A stretch of 64,000 nt of DNA, taken from positions 248,001-312,000 of the forward strand of contig NZ_JAHWQX010000002.1 in assembly GCF_019334345.1 (NCBI RefSeq), given 5' to 3'. Source of the stretch: Neohoeflea coraliihabitans. Lineage in GTDB: Bacteria > Pseudomonadota > Alphaproteobacteria > Rhizobiales > Rhizobiaceae. This document shows positions 20,735 through 29,712 of this stretch, piece after piece (positions within the stretch are counted from its first letter, which is position 1; every line of letters begins with the position of its first letter). Under the pieces are notes generated by a model. That model was not told the origin of the DNA and ran no database searches. It saw only the letters and a program-made list of their open reading frames with translations. The position numbers and the translations under genes were made by a program.

Positions 20735-22183
20735 CTATCGCCTGGTCTGCAGGCGCCGTGTTTCGGCGGATTCGCTGCCATTGGCGCGTTCACGCGCGCG
20801 GATCAGGCGGTCCTGCTCTTCGCGGATCATCGCAAAGGATCTGTCGGCGCCGGCTGCCTTGCCAAACAGGTAACCCTGCCCGACGTCGCAGCCGAGTTCG
20901 AGCAATTTGGCGGCCTGTTCCGGCGTCTCGATGCCTTCGGCGATCGGCATCAGGTGCAACCCCTCACACATGGCGAGGACGGCCCGCACGATATGCTCGG
21001 CGGAGCGATCCACGGTGATCTCGCTGATGAACGAGCGGTCGATCTTGACCTTGTCAAAGGCGAAATCACGCAGGCGACCCAGGCTCGACTGGCCGGTGCC
21101 GAAATCGTCAAGCGCGATGCGGATGCCGACGGCGCGCAATTCGTTGATCACCTTGGCGGCGGTTTCGGGATCACTCATCACCGCCGTTTCGGTGATTTCA
21201 AGCTCGAGCCGGCGCGGGTCCAGCCCCACCGAATTCAGGATCGCCAGAACGTTCAAGCTTGTCGTCGGATCGGTCAGCTGTACCGAGGACAGGTTGAACG
21301 ACAAAAACACGTTGGCCGGCCAGTCCTTCGCCGTCCGTGCGGCCTTGCGCAACAGGGTTTCCGTCAGGGAATCGATGAAGCCGCGCTCCTCGGCGAGCGG
21401 AATGAAGACGCCCGGAGAGACAAAGCCCAATTCGCGATCGGTCCAGCGCGCCAGCGCTTCGAAGCCGCGGATCGTGCCGTCCCTGATGCAGACGATCGGC
21501 TGGAAATGCACAGCCATCTCGTCGGCGATAATGGCGCGGCGCAGGGCCTGCTCGACCTCCGTGCCGAAGCGCATTTCCTCGGCGATCTCCTCGGAATAGA
21601 CGGTTATCTGGCTGCGGCCGCGGCGTTTGGATCGATACAGCGCCGTATCGGCACTTTTCATCAGTTCGGCGAACTGTTCGCCGGCAAATGGATAGATGGC
21701 AAAACCGAAGGATGCTGACAGACGAACGTTGCGATCCCCCAGATCATAGGGCGCGGAAAGCACTTCCTTGAACATCCGGCCGATCTTCTCGGCGCCCTTC
21801 TTTTCGAAGACCAAGGGCAGCACGAAGCAGAATTCATCGCTGTCGATGCGCGCGACAAAGCCGCCATCAGGCAGACAGGCGCGCAGCCGGTGCGCGATCT
21901 GGCAGAGGATTTCATCACCAGCAGCGTGCCCGAACAGGTCGTTGATCGGCTTGAAGCCGTCGATATTGGCAATACCGATCGTGAAGGGCGCCGGATCTTC
22001 GGCCCGTTCGGCGGCCAGTTTGCGGATCTTGTCCATCAGGCGCCGCTTGTTGCCCAGGCCCGTCAGTGGATCGGTCATTCCGGAGACCAATAGGTCCTGC
22101 CCCCCCGCTTCTCCGAAATCGAATTCGGCTTCGCTCACAATCTCTTGCCCCAACTGCGTTTCGTGCACACAAAGTGCACGCAA
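20735..22183 (-). CDS. GGDEF-EAL protein, likely c-di-GMP phosphodiesterase
   Basis: A 482-residue protein with a GGDEF domain (about 36-205) followed by an EAL domain (about 215-465). The cyclase signature is degenerate: RIDSDEF replaces R-GGDEF, so diguanylate cyclase activity is unlikely. The EAL domain keeps the metal and catalytic residues: FEALARW, LSFNLSS, LELEITETAV, DDFGTGQSSLGRL, KIDRSFI and IAEGIETPEQ. It should therefore degrade cyclic di-GMP, with the GGDEF part perhaps binding GTP as a sensor. No membrane segment is visible. Start is uncertain: TTG at 22183 has TAGGAAA just upstream; the first ATG is at residue 36. It follows a PAS-receiver gene by 60 bases on the same strand and may be its output partner. 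Confidence 0.9.
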   Translation of the reverse strand: MRALCVHETQLGQEIVSEAEFDFGEAGGQDLLVSGMTDPLTGLGNKRRLMDKIRKLAAERAEDPAPFTIGIANIDGFKPINDLFGHAAGDEILCQIAHRLRACLPDGGFVARIDSDEFCFVLPLVFEKKGAEKIGRMFKEVLSAPYDLGDRNVRLSASFGFAIYPFAGEQFAELMKSADTALYRSKRRGRSQITVYSEEIAEEMRFGTEVEQALRRAIIADEMAVHFQPIVCIRDGTIRGFEALARWTDRELGFVSPGVFIPLAEERGFIDSLTETLLRKAARTAKDWPANVFLSFNLSSVQLTDPTTSLNVLAILNSVGLDPRRLELEITETAVMSDPETAAKVINELRAVGIRIALDDFGTGQSSLGRLRDFAFDKVKIDRSFISEITVDRSAEHIVRAVLAMCEGLHLMPIAEGIETPEQAAKLLELGCDVGQGYLFGKAAGADRSFAMIREEQDRLIRARERANGSESAETRRLQTRR

Positions 22184-22243
22184 TTTCCTAACGTAGTCCT
22201 ACTACGAAGTACTAATACGCATCGAAACTGAACAGCTTCAGTT

Positions 22244-23986
22244 TCAAGCGGGACTGTCACGATGTATCCGGCGACCCGCCCAAGTATCGATGGCCAGTTG
22301 CAGCTTTTCCGGACTGATCGGCTTGGTGAGATAGTCGTCCATCCCGGCTGCGAAGCACTCAGCACAATCACCAGCCAATGCATGCGCCGTTATGGCGAGT
22401 ATCGGCACATGAAAATCTGCTTTTCCCTCGGCATTTTCCGCGGCGCGAATGGTACGCGTGGCGTCGTGGCCGCTCATTATCGGCATCGAGACGTCCATCA
22501 AGATGAGATCCGGCTTGTGATCGCGCCAGGCCACGACGGCATCGCGGCCATTGCCGACCAGACGGTAATCGACACCAATATCATCAAGGATCTGCTGGAA
22601 GACGACCTGGTTGATTTCATTGTCTTCGGCGACCAGCACCCGGGGGCGCTGGTCTGCGGCGTCAGTCCGCCGGCCTCTCAGGACCCCGGCACTTGCCGCG
22701 CGGGTTGCGGGCGCTGCAGTTGCGCCGTGAGAGGACCCGGACGGCTGCGACTGCGCCAGCGCCGGTCTGTCCGGGTGGATCCGACCGACGCCGACAATCG
22801 GCATTTCCTCGATCAAGGTCCCGGCGGCGCGCAGAGCAGTCAATGCGTCATTGACCGGCGCTTCCATGCCCGCGTCCAGTTGAGCCTGAATGTCCGGAGA
22901 CAGTTCAAGACGATCAATGGTAATGGCCATGCGGTTGGCCATGGCGAGAAAAGAGGGTAACCGGGCGAGATCGGGAAGCGGCAGGGCGTCGTTGCCCTTG
23001 CGCCGCAAGTCATCGACGCGGGCGGCGGCACGCGCGGCATTGACGTCGACGACCAGAACCCGGCGTCCATCGATTGCTGATGCCGACGCGGATTGGCCTC
23101 CGTCCGGCCCGGTCATCGCACCGGAGGCACAGTCAGCTGGCTGGGGCTGCTCCGGCGCTGCCGCGGCTACGGGCTGGCTGGCGATCGGATTGATCGAGAC
23201 CGTGATGAAGTAACTGAAAGCACTGCCGGTTCTCTGCTTGCGCGTCATCGACTGCAAGACGCTGCCATCCGCCTGCTGAATATCCTCGCGATATTCGACG
23301 GGCGTGCCGGTCACCAGCAGTTCCCGCTCATTGGCTTCGAAGCGCGCGGCAGCCTCCGGCCCGACAAGATCACTGGCGGTCCGGCCGATAATGGCATGGG
23401 AATCCAGCCCGAGCAGCCGGCAGAAAGCTTCGTTGACAAGAATGTAGCGCAGCCGCGAATCCTTGACGAGAATGGGGTTGGGCAATTTGTCGAGGATGTG
23501 CTGGGCAAGTTCGCTGCGCGCGCTCATGTGGCTGAGATGACGCTCGCGCTGCATTTGCTCGGTGATATCGACAACGTAGCTCAGCGCCACACCGCTTGGC
23601 AGCCGGCGCTTGCCCAGTTTGACCCAGCGTCCATCGACCAGTTGTTCCACCTGTTCGTGGCGCTCGCGCCAGTGCAGAGCGGTGCGTTCGGCTATCCAGT
23701 CATGGCGCGAGATCTCGCTGTCACTGCAATTCTGCATCCCCGGGCGCACGCCGCTGTCATAGACGGCTCCCAGAAAATCACGCAGACGAATGCCCGGCAC
23801 CAGCGCAGCGTCGGGGATCGGATAGAAGCACTGCATATCGGCGGACGCATACAGCAAGACATCATTTCGGTCGAAAACGCACAAGGCCGCCCCGACAGCG
23901 CAACCCAGCGCCTGCAAGAGCGAGACATGATCCGTTTCGGAAAAAATATCGTGTGTGTTCAACACGAGGCCCCTGACGCTGAACAT
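22244..23986 (-). CDS. PAS-PAS-receiver protein lacking a histidine kinase core
   Basis: A 580-residue signalling protein. Residues about 20-130 are PAS-like and lead into VVDITEQMQRE; 155-270 is a second, typical PAS domain (LPNPILVKDSRLRYILVN). About 320-410 is a receiver-like segment (RRVLVVDVNAARAAARV) that lacks a usable phospho-Asp, and 455-575 is a good receiver domain with the acceptor Asp in ILMDVSMPIMSG and the Lys in DDYLTKPIS. There is no HisKA or HATPase segment, although this order is that of a hybrid sensor kinase whose kinase part is missing. No frameshift is visible. Start: ATG at 23986. A CtrA-type box lies about 120 bases upstream. It probably forms a pathway with the GGDEF-EAL gene. 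Confidence 0.85.
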   Translation of the reverse strand: MFSVRGLVLNTHDIFSETDHVSLLQALGCAVGAALCVFDRNDVLLYASADMQCFYPIPDAALVPGIRLRDFLGAVYDSGVRPGMQNCSDSEISRHDWIAERTALHWRERHEQVEQLVDGRWVKLGKRRLPSGVALSYVVDITEQMQRERHLSHMSARSELAQHILDKLPNPILVKDSRLRYILVNEAFCRLLGLDSHAIIGRTASDLVGPEAAARFEANERELLVTGTPVEYREDIQQADGSVLQSMTRKQRTGSAFSYFITVSINPIASQPVAAAAPEQPQPADCASGAMTGPDGGQSASASAIDGRRVLVVDVNAARAAARVDDLRRKGNDALPLPDLARLPSFLAMANRMAITIDRLELSPDIQAQLDAGMEAPVNDALTALRAAGTLIEEMPIVGVGRIHPDRPALAQSQPSGSSHGATAAPATRAASAGVLRGRRTDAADQRPRVLVAEDNEINQVVFQQILDDIGVDYRLVGNGRDAVVAWRDHKPDLILMDVSMPIMSGHDATRTIRAAENAEGKADFHVPILAITAHALAGDCAECFAAGMDDYLTKPISPEKLQLAIDTWAGRRIHRDSPA

Positions 23987-24105
23987 TCAAAAGTTTGCGC
24001 ATCCGTGCTGCATCATGCGGCCAGGCCATCTTCGCCTGCAGGGGCGCAGGTCGATCATTTGATGTCCCGTCGTTCATGCCCCATGCAGACAATGGAGCAA
24101 GGGTG

Positions 24106-24122
24106 TTAAACGAAACTTAACC
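24106..24122. promoter_or_regulatory. Candidate CtrA binding site
   Basis: TTAA at 24106-24109 and TTAACC at 24117-24122 are separated by exactly 7 bases, the full TTAA-N7-TTAAC consensus of the alphaproteobacterial cell-cycle regulator CtrA. It lies 120 bases upstream of the PAS-receiver start and 47 bases before the small ORF and mutL on the other strand. Confidence 0.45.
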
Positions 24123-24168
24123 ACACGCGCAATTGCGCGGTCTTGCCGCTTGCTACGGCAGGGAGAGA

Positions 24169-24306
24169 ATGAGTCGGAGTTCCTTGATATCGGTGCAGGT
24201 GGAGGCAGAAACGCTTTCCGGCGGGGACGATGCAAGCCAGCTTGCGCATTTTCGCCGGTATTTCGTGGCGCGCACGTTGCGCGGCGACGCGAATCCGGGA
24301 ACATGA
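24169..24306 (+). CDS. Possible 45-residue leader protein before mutL
   Basis: ATG at 24169 opens a 45-codon frame ending at TGA 24304-24306, three bases before the mutL start. GGGAG at 24161-24165 precedes the ATG by only 3 bases, a usable but tight Shine-Dalgarno spacing. The peptide starts MSRSSLISVQVEAETL and ends GDANPGT; I recognise no domain, signal peptide or membrane segment. If translated it would couple ribosomes into mutL. Chance cannot be excluded at this length and GC content. Confidence 0.35.
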   Translation: MSRSSLISVQVEAETLSGGDDASQLAHFRRYFVARTLRGDANPGT

Positions 24307-24309
24307 GGC

Positions 24310-26106
24310 ATGACCATCCAGCAGCTGCCCGAAACACTGATCAATCAGATTGCCGCCGGCGAGGTGATCGAGCGGCCCGCCAGTGTCGTCAAGGAACTGC
24401 TCGAAAACGCCATCGACGCCGGCGCCCGGCGGATCGAGATCGCAACGGCAGCGGGCGGCAAGGCGCTCGTGCGCGTCGTGGACGATGGGCATGGCATGTC
24501 GCCCGAAGACCTGCAACTGGCCATTCGCCGGCATTGCACGTCCAAGATGGCTGGCGGGCTGAACGCCATTCGCACGCTCGGCTTTCGCGGCGAGGCGCTT
24601 CCGTCGATCGGCTCGGTGTCCAAACTGACGATCACAAGCCGGGTGGCCGGCGCCGACAGCGGGTTCGAGGTGGGGCTCGACGGCGGTGCGGACCGACCGC
24701 TGCGCCCCGCTTCGGCCAATCCCGGCACGATGATCGAAGTGCGGGATCTGTTTTTCGCCACACCGGCGCGTCTGAAGTTCCTGAAGGGAGAGCGTGCCGA
24801 GGCGGGCGCGATCACCGAAGTCGTGCGGCGGATGGCGATCGCCTTTCCGGGCGTGCGCCTGGTGCTGTCGGGCAGCGACCGGATGACCAGCGAGTTTGCC
24901 GCCACCGACGATGCCCTCGAGCGGATCCGGCAGGTGCTCGGACGCGAGTTTGCCGACAATGCGATTGCTGTCGACGCCATGCGGGAGGGGGTGCGCCTGT
25001 GGGGGCATATCAGTGTTCCGACCTTCAATCGCGCCAACTCGCTGGGACAGTATGTGTTCGTCAATGGCCGGCCGGTTCAGGACAGGCAGATCCTTTCGGC
25101 GGTCAGAGCCGCCTATTCCGATCGGCTGCCGCGCGGGCGTTTCCCGGTGGTGGTGCTGCGTCTCGAGCTCGATCCCGTCCTGGTCGATGTCAATGTGCAT
25201 CCGGCCAAGGCCGATGTGCGCTTCCGCGATGCCGGCCTGGTGCGGGGGCTGATCGTCGGCGCCCTGCGGCAGACGCTGGAGGCGGAAGGCGACCGGGCAT
25301 CGACACTCGCCTCAAAGGGCCTGCAGCAGGCCTTTCGACCGATGCCCACCCACAGTTCCGGCAGCGGCGCGGCGCCGATCGGTCTGCGTGAGCCGCAGCG
25401 CCTTTGGACCGCGGAAACCTCGCCGTACCGACCGCAGGCCAGCGAGGCCGAACCGCAATTTTCGGATAAGGTGGCTCCTTCGGCGCGCAGCGAGCCGCAG
25501 GATGAGGTGCAAAGTGCGACAATCGCGCATCCGCTCGGCGCGGCGCGGGCGCAGGTGCACGAGAACTACATCGTCAGCCAAACCGAGGACGGACTGGTGA
25601 TCGTCGATCAGCATGCCGCGCATGAGCGCCTGGTGTTTCAGCGTCTCAAGCAAGCCCTGCACAGCGGACCGGTGCCCTCGCAAATGCTGTTGCTGCCGGA
25701 GATCGTCGACCTGCCGGAAGATGATTGCGACCGGCTGGCAGAACAGGCCGACACATTCGCAACCCTCGGTCTGGCGCTCGAACGGTTCGGGCCCGGGGCG
25801 ATCGCCGTGCGCGCGACGCCGGCCCTGCTGGGCGAGACCGATATTGCCGGATTGCTGCGCGATCTCGCGGAGGAATTGGCCGAATGGGGCGACAGCAGCG
25901 GCCTGCAGGAGCGTCTGGAAGCCGTCGCCTCAACGATGGCGTGCCACGGCTCGGTACGCTCCGGCCGGCGGCTTCAGGCGGAGGAAATGAATGCCCTGCT
26001 GCGGCAGATGGAGGCGACCCCGGGGTCGGGGCAGTGCAATCATGGCCGCCCCACCTATGTGACCTTGAAGCTTGCCGACATCGAGCGGCTTTTCGCGCGC
26101 CGCTAG
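24310..26106 (+). CDS. mutL: DNA mismatch repair protein MutL
   Basis: A 598-residue GHKL ATPase that couples MutS mismatch recognition to strand incision. N-terminal motifs are complete: [39 protein letters not shown] and [21 protein letters not shown] linker (about 335-410) leads to the C-terminal dimerisation domain. Endonuclease-type features are present, [13 protein letters not shown] and QCNHGRPTY, but the last Glu of DQHA(X)2E(X)4E is Gln in this protein. A short frame with its own SD ends three bases upstream. Start: ATG at 24310, giving the typical [18 protein letters not shown] opening. Confidence 0.97.
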   Translation: MTIQQLPETLINQIAAGEVIERPASVVKELLENAIDAGARRIEIATAAGGKALVRVVDDGHGMSPEDLQLAIRRHCTSKMAGGLNAIRTLGFRGEALPSIGSVSKLTITSRVAGADSGFEVGLDGGADRPLRPASANPGTMIEVRDLFFATPARLKFLKGERAEAGAITEVVRRMAIAFPGVRLVLSGSDRMTSEFAATDDALERIRQVLGREFADNAIAVDAMREGVRLWGHISVPTFNRANSLGQYVFVNGRPVQDRQILSAVRAAYSDRLPRGRFPVVVLRLELDPVLVDVNVHPAKADVRFRDAGLVRGLIVGALRQTLEAEGDRASTLASKGLQQAFRPMPTHSSGSGAAPIGLREPQRLWTAETSPYRPQASEAEPQFSDKVAPSARSEPQDEVQSATIAHPLGAARAQVHENYIVSQTEDGLVIVDQHAAHERLVFQRLKQALHSGPVPSQMLLLPEIVDLPEDDCDRLAEQADTFATLGLALERFGPGAIAVRATPALLGETDIAGLLRDLAEELAEWGDSSGLQERLEAVASTMACHGSVRSGRRLQAEEMNALLRQMEATPGSGQCNHGRPTYVTLKLADIERLFARR

Positions 26107-26236
26107 AGTGCGGCGGCCTTGTTTTTCCGAACCGAGCGTGGGAAAATGACCTTATCACATCGCGCGCCCGATGATCGTGGCGCATCAAGCAACAGCGCTG
26201 ACGGCGTTCTGCCGGCGGCCAGCAGATGATCTTCGC

Positions 26237-26458
26237 ATGAACCGTTTTGAAGGACCCGGCTCGCACCCGGCACAGATCCGATATCTGGATGGAGACATCC
26301 AAGTTCTTTCGCCGGGCAATTTCGTTGTCTGCGCGGTGACCGAGGAGCGTATTCCCGTCGATGAACTGAAATATTGGAGCGTGGCGCGGCAGGAAGCCTA
26401 TGTCGATGTCAATGCATCCTACGAAGCCGAGAAGAAGGCAGGTTCAACGCCTGCCTAA
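26237..26458 (+). CDS. DUF2093 domain protein
   Basis: A 73-residue conserved alphaproteobacterial protein of unknown function. Almost the whole chain is the DUF2093 domain: IRYLDGDIQVLSPGNFVVCA, then RIPVDELKYWSVARQEAYVD. Start: the ATG at 26237 fits the family length; a longer in-frame frame upstream is not family-like. It lies downstream of mutL and convergent with lpxK, an arrangement I recognise from Hyphomicrobiales. Confidence 0.88.
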   Translation: MNRFEGPGSHPAQIRYLDGDIQVLSPGNFVVCAVTEERIPVDELKYWSVARQEAYVDVNASYEAEKKAGSTPA

Positions 26459-26559
26459 TGCAGTGCGTTTCAGGTAACCGCCGCTTTTCTCGCGCTGCCG
26501 GCGGGTGATGACCACCTGCCCGTAGCGGTCGGTTCAGGTTGTCCGATATACCCGACAAT

Positions 26560-27588
26560 TCAGGCCGACCGGCTGCGCCGTTCAAAACGCTTGAGCGCCT
26601 GCTTGACGATCGCCGCTGCGGCCTCGGGTTGATCAAACTCCAGGTCGATCTCCAGCACCTCGACTTTTTCTGCCAATTCGCCGACACGACCGAGGCCGCC
26701 GCGCAGCCGGACAAAATCCTTTGCCGTGGTGACAAGGCCAAGGCTCAGAGTTTCGGCTTCATCGAGCAATTCAGCCGCCTGTTCGCTGCTGAAATGGTGG
26801 TGATCCCCGAAACTGCGCGTGCGGGCCGCATCGACGGAGGCTTGCCGCAGGGTCTCGAAAAACTTCTGCGGATCACCGATGGCGGCGAAGGCCAGCCAAT
26901 GGCGGCCATGCAAGCGCTCCGCCTGCAATGGCACCAGCCTGGCGCTGTAAACCGGCTTGGCGGCGCGGGCAGCAATACGGATGAGCGGATCGGCCCCCTC
27001 GCCCTTGCCGACGACGAGCAGCGAATCGGCCAGGCGCATCTGATCGATGATCGGTGCGCGGACCGGACCGGCAGGGAAGATCAGGCCGTTGCCAAGCCCG
27101 CGCCGGGCATCCACCACGAGCACGGCGTGATCGAATATCAGGCGGGCGCTCTGGAAGCCGTCATCCATGATGATCACGTCGACGCCCTCGCGCACCAGCA
27201 GTTCGGCACCCGCGGCCCGGTCCGGCGCGACCACGGTCGGGGCGCGGCGCGCCAGCAGCATGGATTCATCGCCAACCAGCCGGGCCAGATGCCGTTCCGG
27301 ATCGACCAGCGTGGGGTGGCGAACCGCGCCGCCATAGCCGCGTGTGAGAAATCCCGGGCGCAGGCCCCGCGCCTCGACGGCAGAGGCCAGCGCAAGGGCG
27401 GTCGGCGTCTTGCCGGAACCGCCGACGGTCAGATTGCCGACGCAGATCACCGGGACGGGAACAGCATGCCGCTGCCGGCGCTCCATGATGCGGCGCGCGA
27501 TGCGGCCATAGACAAAGCCGAAAGGCACCAGCGCCGCAGCCCTCAGGCCGGGCCGCTCCCACCAGAAGGGCGGCGCCTCGGTTACCAT
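26560..27588 (-). CDS. lpxK: Tetraacyldisaccharide 4'-kinase LpxK
   Basis: A 342-residue inner-membrane-associated P-loop kinase that phosphorylates the 4' position of the lipid A disaccharide. The Walker A motif is GNLTVGGSGKTPTALALA near residue 58, preceded by the amphipathic N-terminal helix LRAAALVPFGFVYGRIA. Further conserved blocks are FLTRGYGG, GDESMLLA and IMDDGFQS. It overlaps the end of waaA by 7 bases, so the two are co-translated. Last gene of the lipid A run on this strand. Confidence 0.96.
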   Translation of the reverse strand: MVTEAPPFWWERPGLRAAALVPFGFVYGRIARRIMERRQRHAVPVPVICVGNLTVGGSGKTPTALALASAVEARGLRPGFLTRGYGGAVRHPTLVDPERHLARLVGDESMLLARRAPTVVAPDRAAGAELLVREGVDVIIMDDGFQSARLIFDHAVLVVDARRGLGNGLIFPAGPVRAPIIDQMRLADSLLVVGKGEGADPLIRIAARAAKPVYSARLVPLQAERLHGRHWLAFAAIGDPQKFFETLRQASVDAARTRSFGDHHHFSSEQAAELLDEAETLSLGLVTTAKDFVRLRGGLGRVGELAEKVEVLEIDLEFDQPEAAAAIVKQALKRFERRSRSA

Positions 27589-28925
27589 TGGCTGCGCCCG
27601 CGGTGGGCGCGATCATGCGGGCCGCGGGTCTGCAGCCGCGCCTTGACCGTCAGGGGGTTGAGATAGGGTTCAAGCGCACGAATGGTCGACTTCAATCCGC
27701 CGCGCAACTGCCTGATGGTCTTCTCGCCGCCGGCAGCCATCCGCGGGTGAGCGGCGGGATCGGAAAGGAGAAAATGAACTTCCTCGATCAATTCGGTGGT
27801 ATCTGCGACGAAGCGTCCTCCGCCGTTCTCGATCAGGCGCGCATAGATGTCGCGAAAATTCTGCACATTGGGTCCGGAAACGATGGCGCAGCCCATCATG
27901 GCGGGTTCGAGCGGGTTCTGACCGCCTTCGCCGGTCAGCGACTTACCGATGAAGGCGATCGATGCAAGGCTGAGATACAGGCCCATTTCCCCGATCGTGT
28001 CGCCGAGAAACACATCGGTTTCCGGTGTGATGTCATCGTCATGCGATCGGCGGGCGACGGTCAATCCGCGTGCGGCTAGCATGGCCGCGATGGCGTCCCC
28101 ACGTTCAGGATGCCGCGGAACGATGATGGTCAGCTGGCCATGATGCGGCTCCAGCGCGGCGTGGACATCAACGGCGATTTCATCTTCGCCTTCGAAGGTG
28201 GAAATGGCCGCCCAAACGGGACGCCGGCCAATCTGCCGTCGGTAGCGATCGCGGTCCTCGATGTTGCAGGGGGGCGCCTGGGTATCGACCTTGAGATTGC
28301 CGGACACCGCCACCTGCTGGGCGCCGAGATCGGCAAAGCGTTTGGCATCGACCTCGGATTGCGCAACGACCAGCGACAGATTCTCGAACAGGGCATCGGC
28401 GAGATGCGGGCTGCGCAGCCAGCGCTGATAGGAGCGATCCGACAGCCGGCCATTGACAAGGATCTGCGGCGTATGGCGGGCGCCCAGCTCGAGAATGGTC
28501 ATCGGCCAGATCTCTGATTCAGCAATGATCGCCATGTCCGGACGCCAGTGATCGAGAAATCGCGAGACCGGTGTCTTGATGTCGATCGGCACATATTGGT
28601 GGATGATCGTCTCGTCGAGCCGCTCTCGCGCGATCGCTGCCGATGTCACGGTTCCGGTGGTCAGTACCACCTGGATGCCACGGCGCTGGACTTCCTTGAT
28701 CAAAGGGACCACGGCGCTGGTCTCGCCGACACTGGCGGCATGGAACCAGATCAGCGGTCCCTCCGGACGGGCGACGGCGGTTCGGCCATAGCGCTCGCGG
28801 CGGCGCCCGCCCTCTTCCTTGCCGCGCGCGGTGCGGACGGCGAGATAGGGCCAGAGCAGAGGAAACAGGACTGCCCCAAGCCATCGATAGGAAAACAGCG
28901 CCGCGCGCGCCCAGCCGCTGCTCAA
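27582..28925 (-). CDS. waaA: 3-deoxy-D-manno-octulosonic acid (Kdo) transferase WaaA
   Basis: A 447-residue family-30 glycosyltransferase that adds Kdo from CMP-Kdo to lipid IVA at the inner membrane. An N-terminal membrane anchor (LGAVLFPLLWPYLAV) precedes the two Rossmann halves; typical blocks are IWFHAASVGETSAVVPLI, TTGTVTSA, ESEIWPMTILEL, GKSLTGEGGQNPLEPAM. Start: TTG at 28925, which overlaps the TGA of the upstream acyltransferase in a TTGA arrangement; no in-frame ATG is available before the conserved anchor. It is 20 residues longer than the E. coli enzyme. Confidence 0.95.
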   Translation of the reverse strand: MSSGWARAALFSYRWLGAVLFPLLWPYLAVRTARGKEEGGRRRERYGRTAVARPEGPLIWFHAASVGETSAVVPLIKEVQRRGIQVVLTTGTVTSAAIARERLDETIIHQYVPIDIKTPVSRFLDHWRPDMAIIAESEIWPMTILELGARHTPQILVNGRLSDRSYQRWLRSPHLADALFENLSLVVAQSEVDAKRFADLGAQQVAVSGNLKVDTQAPPCNIEDRDRYRRQIGRRPVWAAISTFEGEDEIAVDVHAALEPHHGQLTIIVPRHPERGDAIAAMLAARGLTVARRSHDDDITPETDVFLGDTIGEMGLYLSLASIAFIGKSLTGEGGQNPLEPAMMGCAIVSGPNVQNFRDIYARLIENGGGRFVADTTELIEEVHFLLSDPAAHPRMAAGGEKTIRQLRGGLKSTIRALEPYLNPLTVKARLQTRGPHDRAHRGRSQW

Positions 28926-29695
28926 GAGGATTTCTCCACGGCGGCGTACACCTCTTCGGTCAGACGGTTGAGCGATGCGGTTACCGCCTCACGCGCCGCG
29001 TCCAGCGTCTGCTGCGCGCCGTCGGCGGCCACCTCGATCGGCGCACCGATCCGGACGCAGCGCTTGCCGAAGGGAAGATTGATCGTGGTCTTGTCCCAGC
29101 TCTTCTCGATTACATGGTACCGGCTGGTTGCGACCGCGACGGGCAGGATCGGGCGCCCGGACAGGCGGGCCAGGCGAACAATGCCTTCGCCGGCGCGGCG
29201 CGGTTCGCCCTTGGAAATGTCGGCGATCATCACAACGCTGGAGCCGGCGTTCAGAGCATTGCAGAGGGCCAGGGTGGCGCTCACTCCGCCCTTCTTCGCT
29301 GCCGAAGCCGACCGCTGGTGGCGGCCACCTGATCCGCGCACGACGGTGAAGCCCATGCGCTGCACGATGCGCGCATTGATCTCGGCATCGGCACTGCGCG
29401 AGAAGAGGCAGGCAAAGTCCTGCTCGGGGGGAGCCAGGAACGGCACCAGAAGCTGTTGGCCATGCCACAATGCGATGATGACAGGCCAGCGATCGCCGAC
29501 CACGGCATTGAGATCGTCACTGCCGAGCATTTCAGGGTTGCTGGCGCAGGTGAAGCGGAACCAGCGCTCAACGAGCAAGGCGGCAGTGCTCTGGAAACTG
29601 TTCGATCTGAGAATCGTCCGTCCCAGGCGGCGGAGAACCCCTTTTCGCCGGGTTTTCGCCCTACCGACCGTCGTTGCTGATTTCATGTCGCTCAT
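28922..29695 (-). CDS. DUF374 lysophospholipid acyltransferase-family protein
   Basis: A 257-residue protein of the DUF374 branch of lysophospholipid acyltransferases. The catalytic His block reads ALWHGQQLLVPFL and the later blocks FSRSADAEINARIVQRMGF and VVRGSGGR; MIADISKGEPRRAGEG holds the substrate-loop Asp/Lys. The placement between DUF4170 and waaA points to a role in lipid A or outer-membrane phospholipid acylation, but the acyl donor is not known. Start: ATG at 29695, with GGTGGGG 3-9 bases upstream; a second ATG at 29707 lacks an SD. It ends overlapping waaA. Confidence 0.85.
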   Translation of the reverse strand: MSDMKSATTVGRAKTRRKGVLRRLGRTILRSNSFQSTAALLVERWFRFTCASNPEMLGSDDLNAVVGDRWPVIIALWHGQQLLVPFLAPPEQDFACLFSRSADAEINARIVQRMGFTVVRGSGGRHQRSASAAKKGGVSATLALCNALNAGSSVVMIADISKGEPRRAGEGIVRLARLSGRPILPVAVATSRYHVIEKSWDKTTINLPFGKRCVRIGAPIEVAADGAQQTLDAAREAVTASLNRLTEEVYAAVEKSS

Positions 29696-29712
29696 GATCC
29701 CCACCATGGCGA

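Noticed and set aside
26437..26455. GGCAGG/CCTGCC hairpin at the end of the DUF2093 gene
   Set aside because: Six-bp stem inside the coding end with no T-run; too weak to call a terminator.
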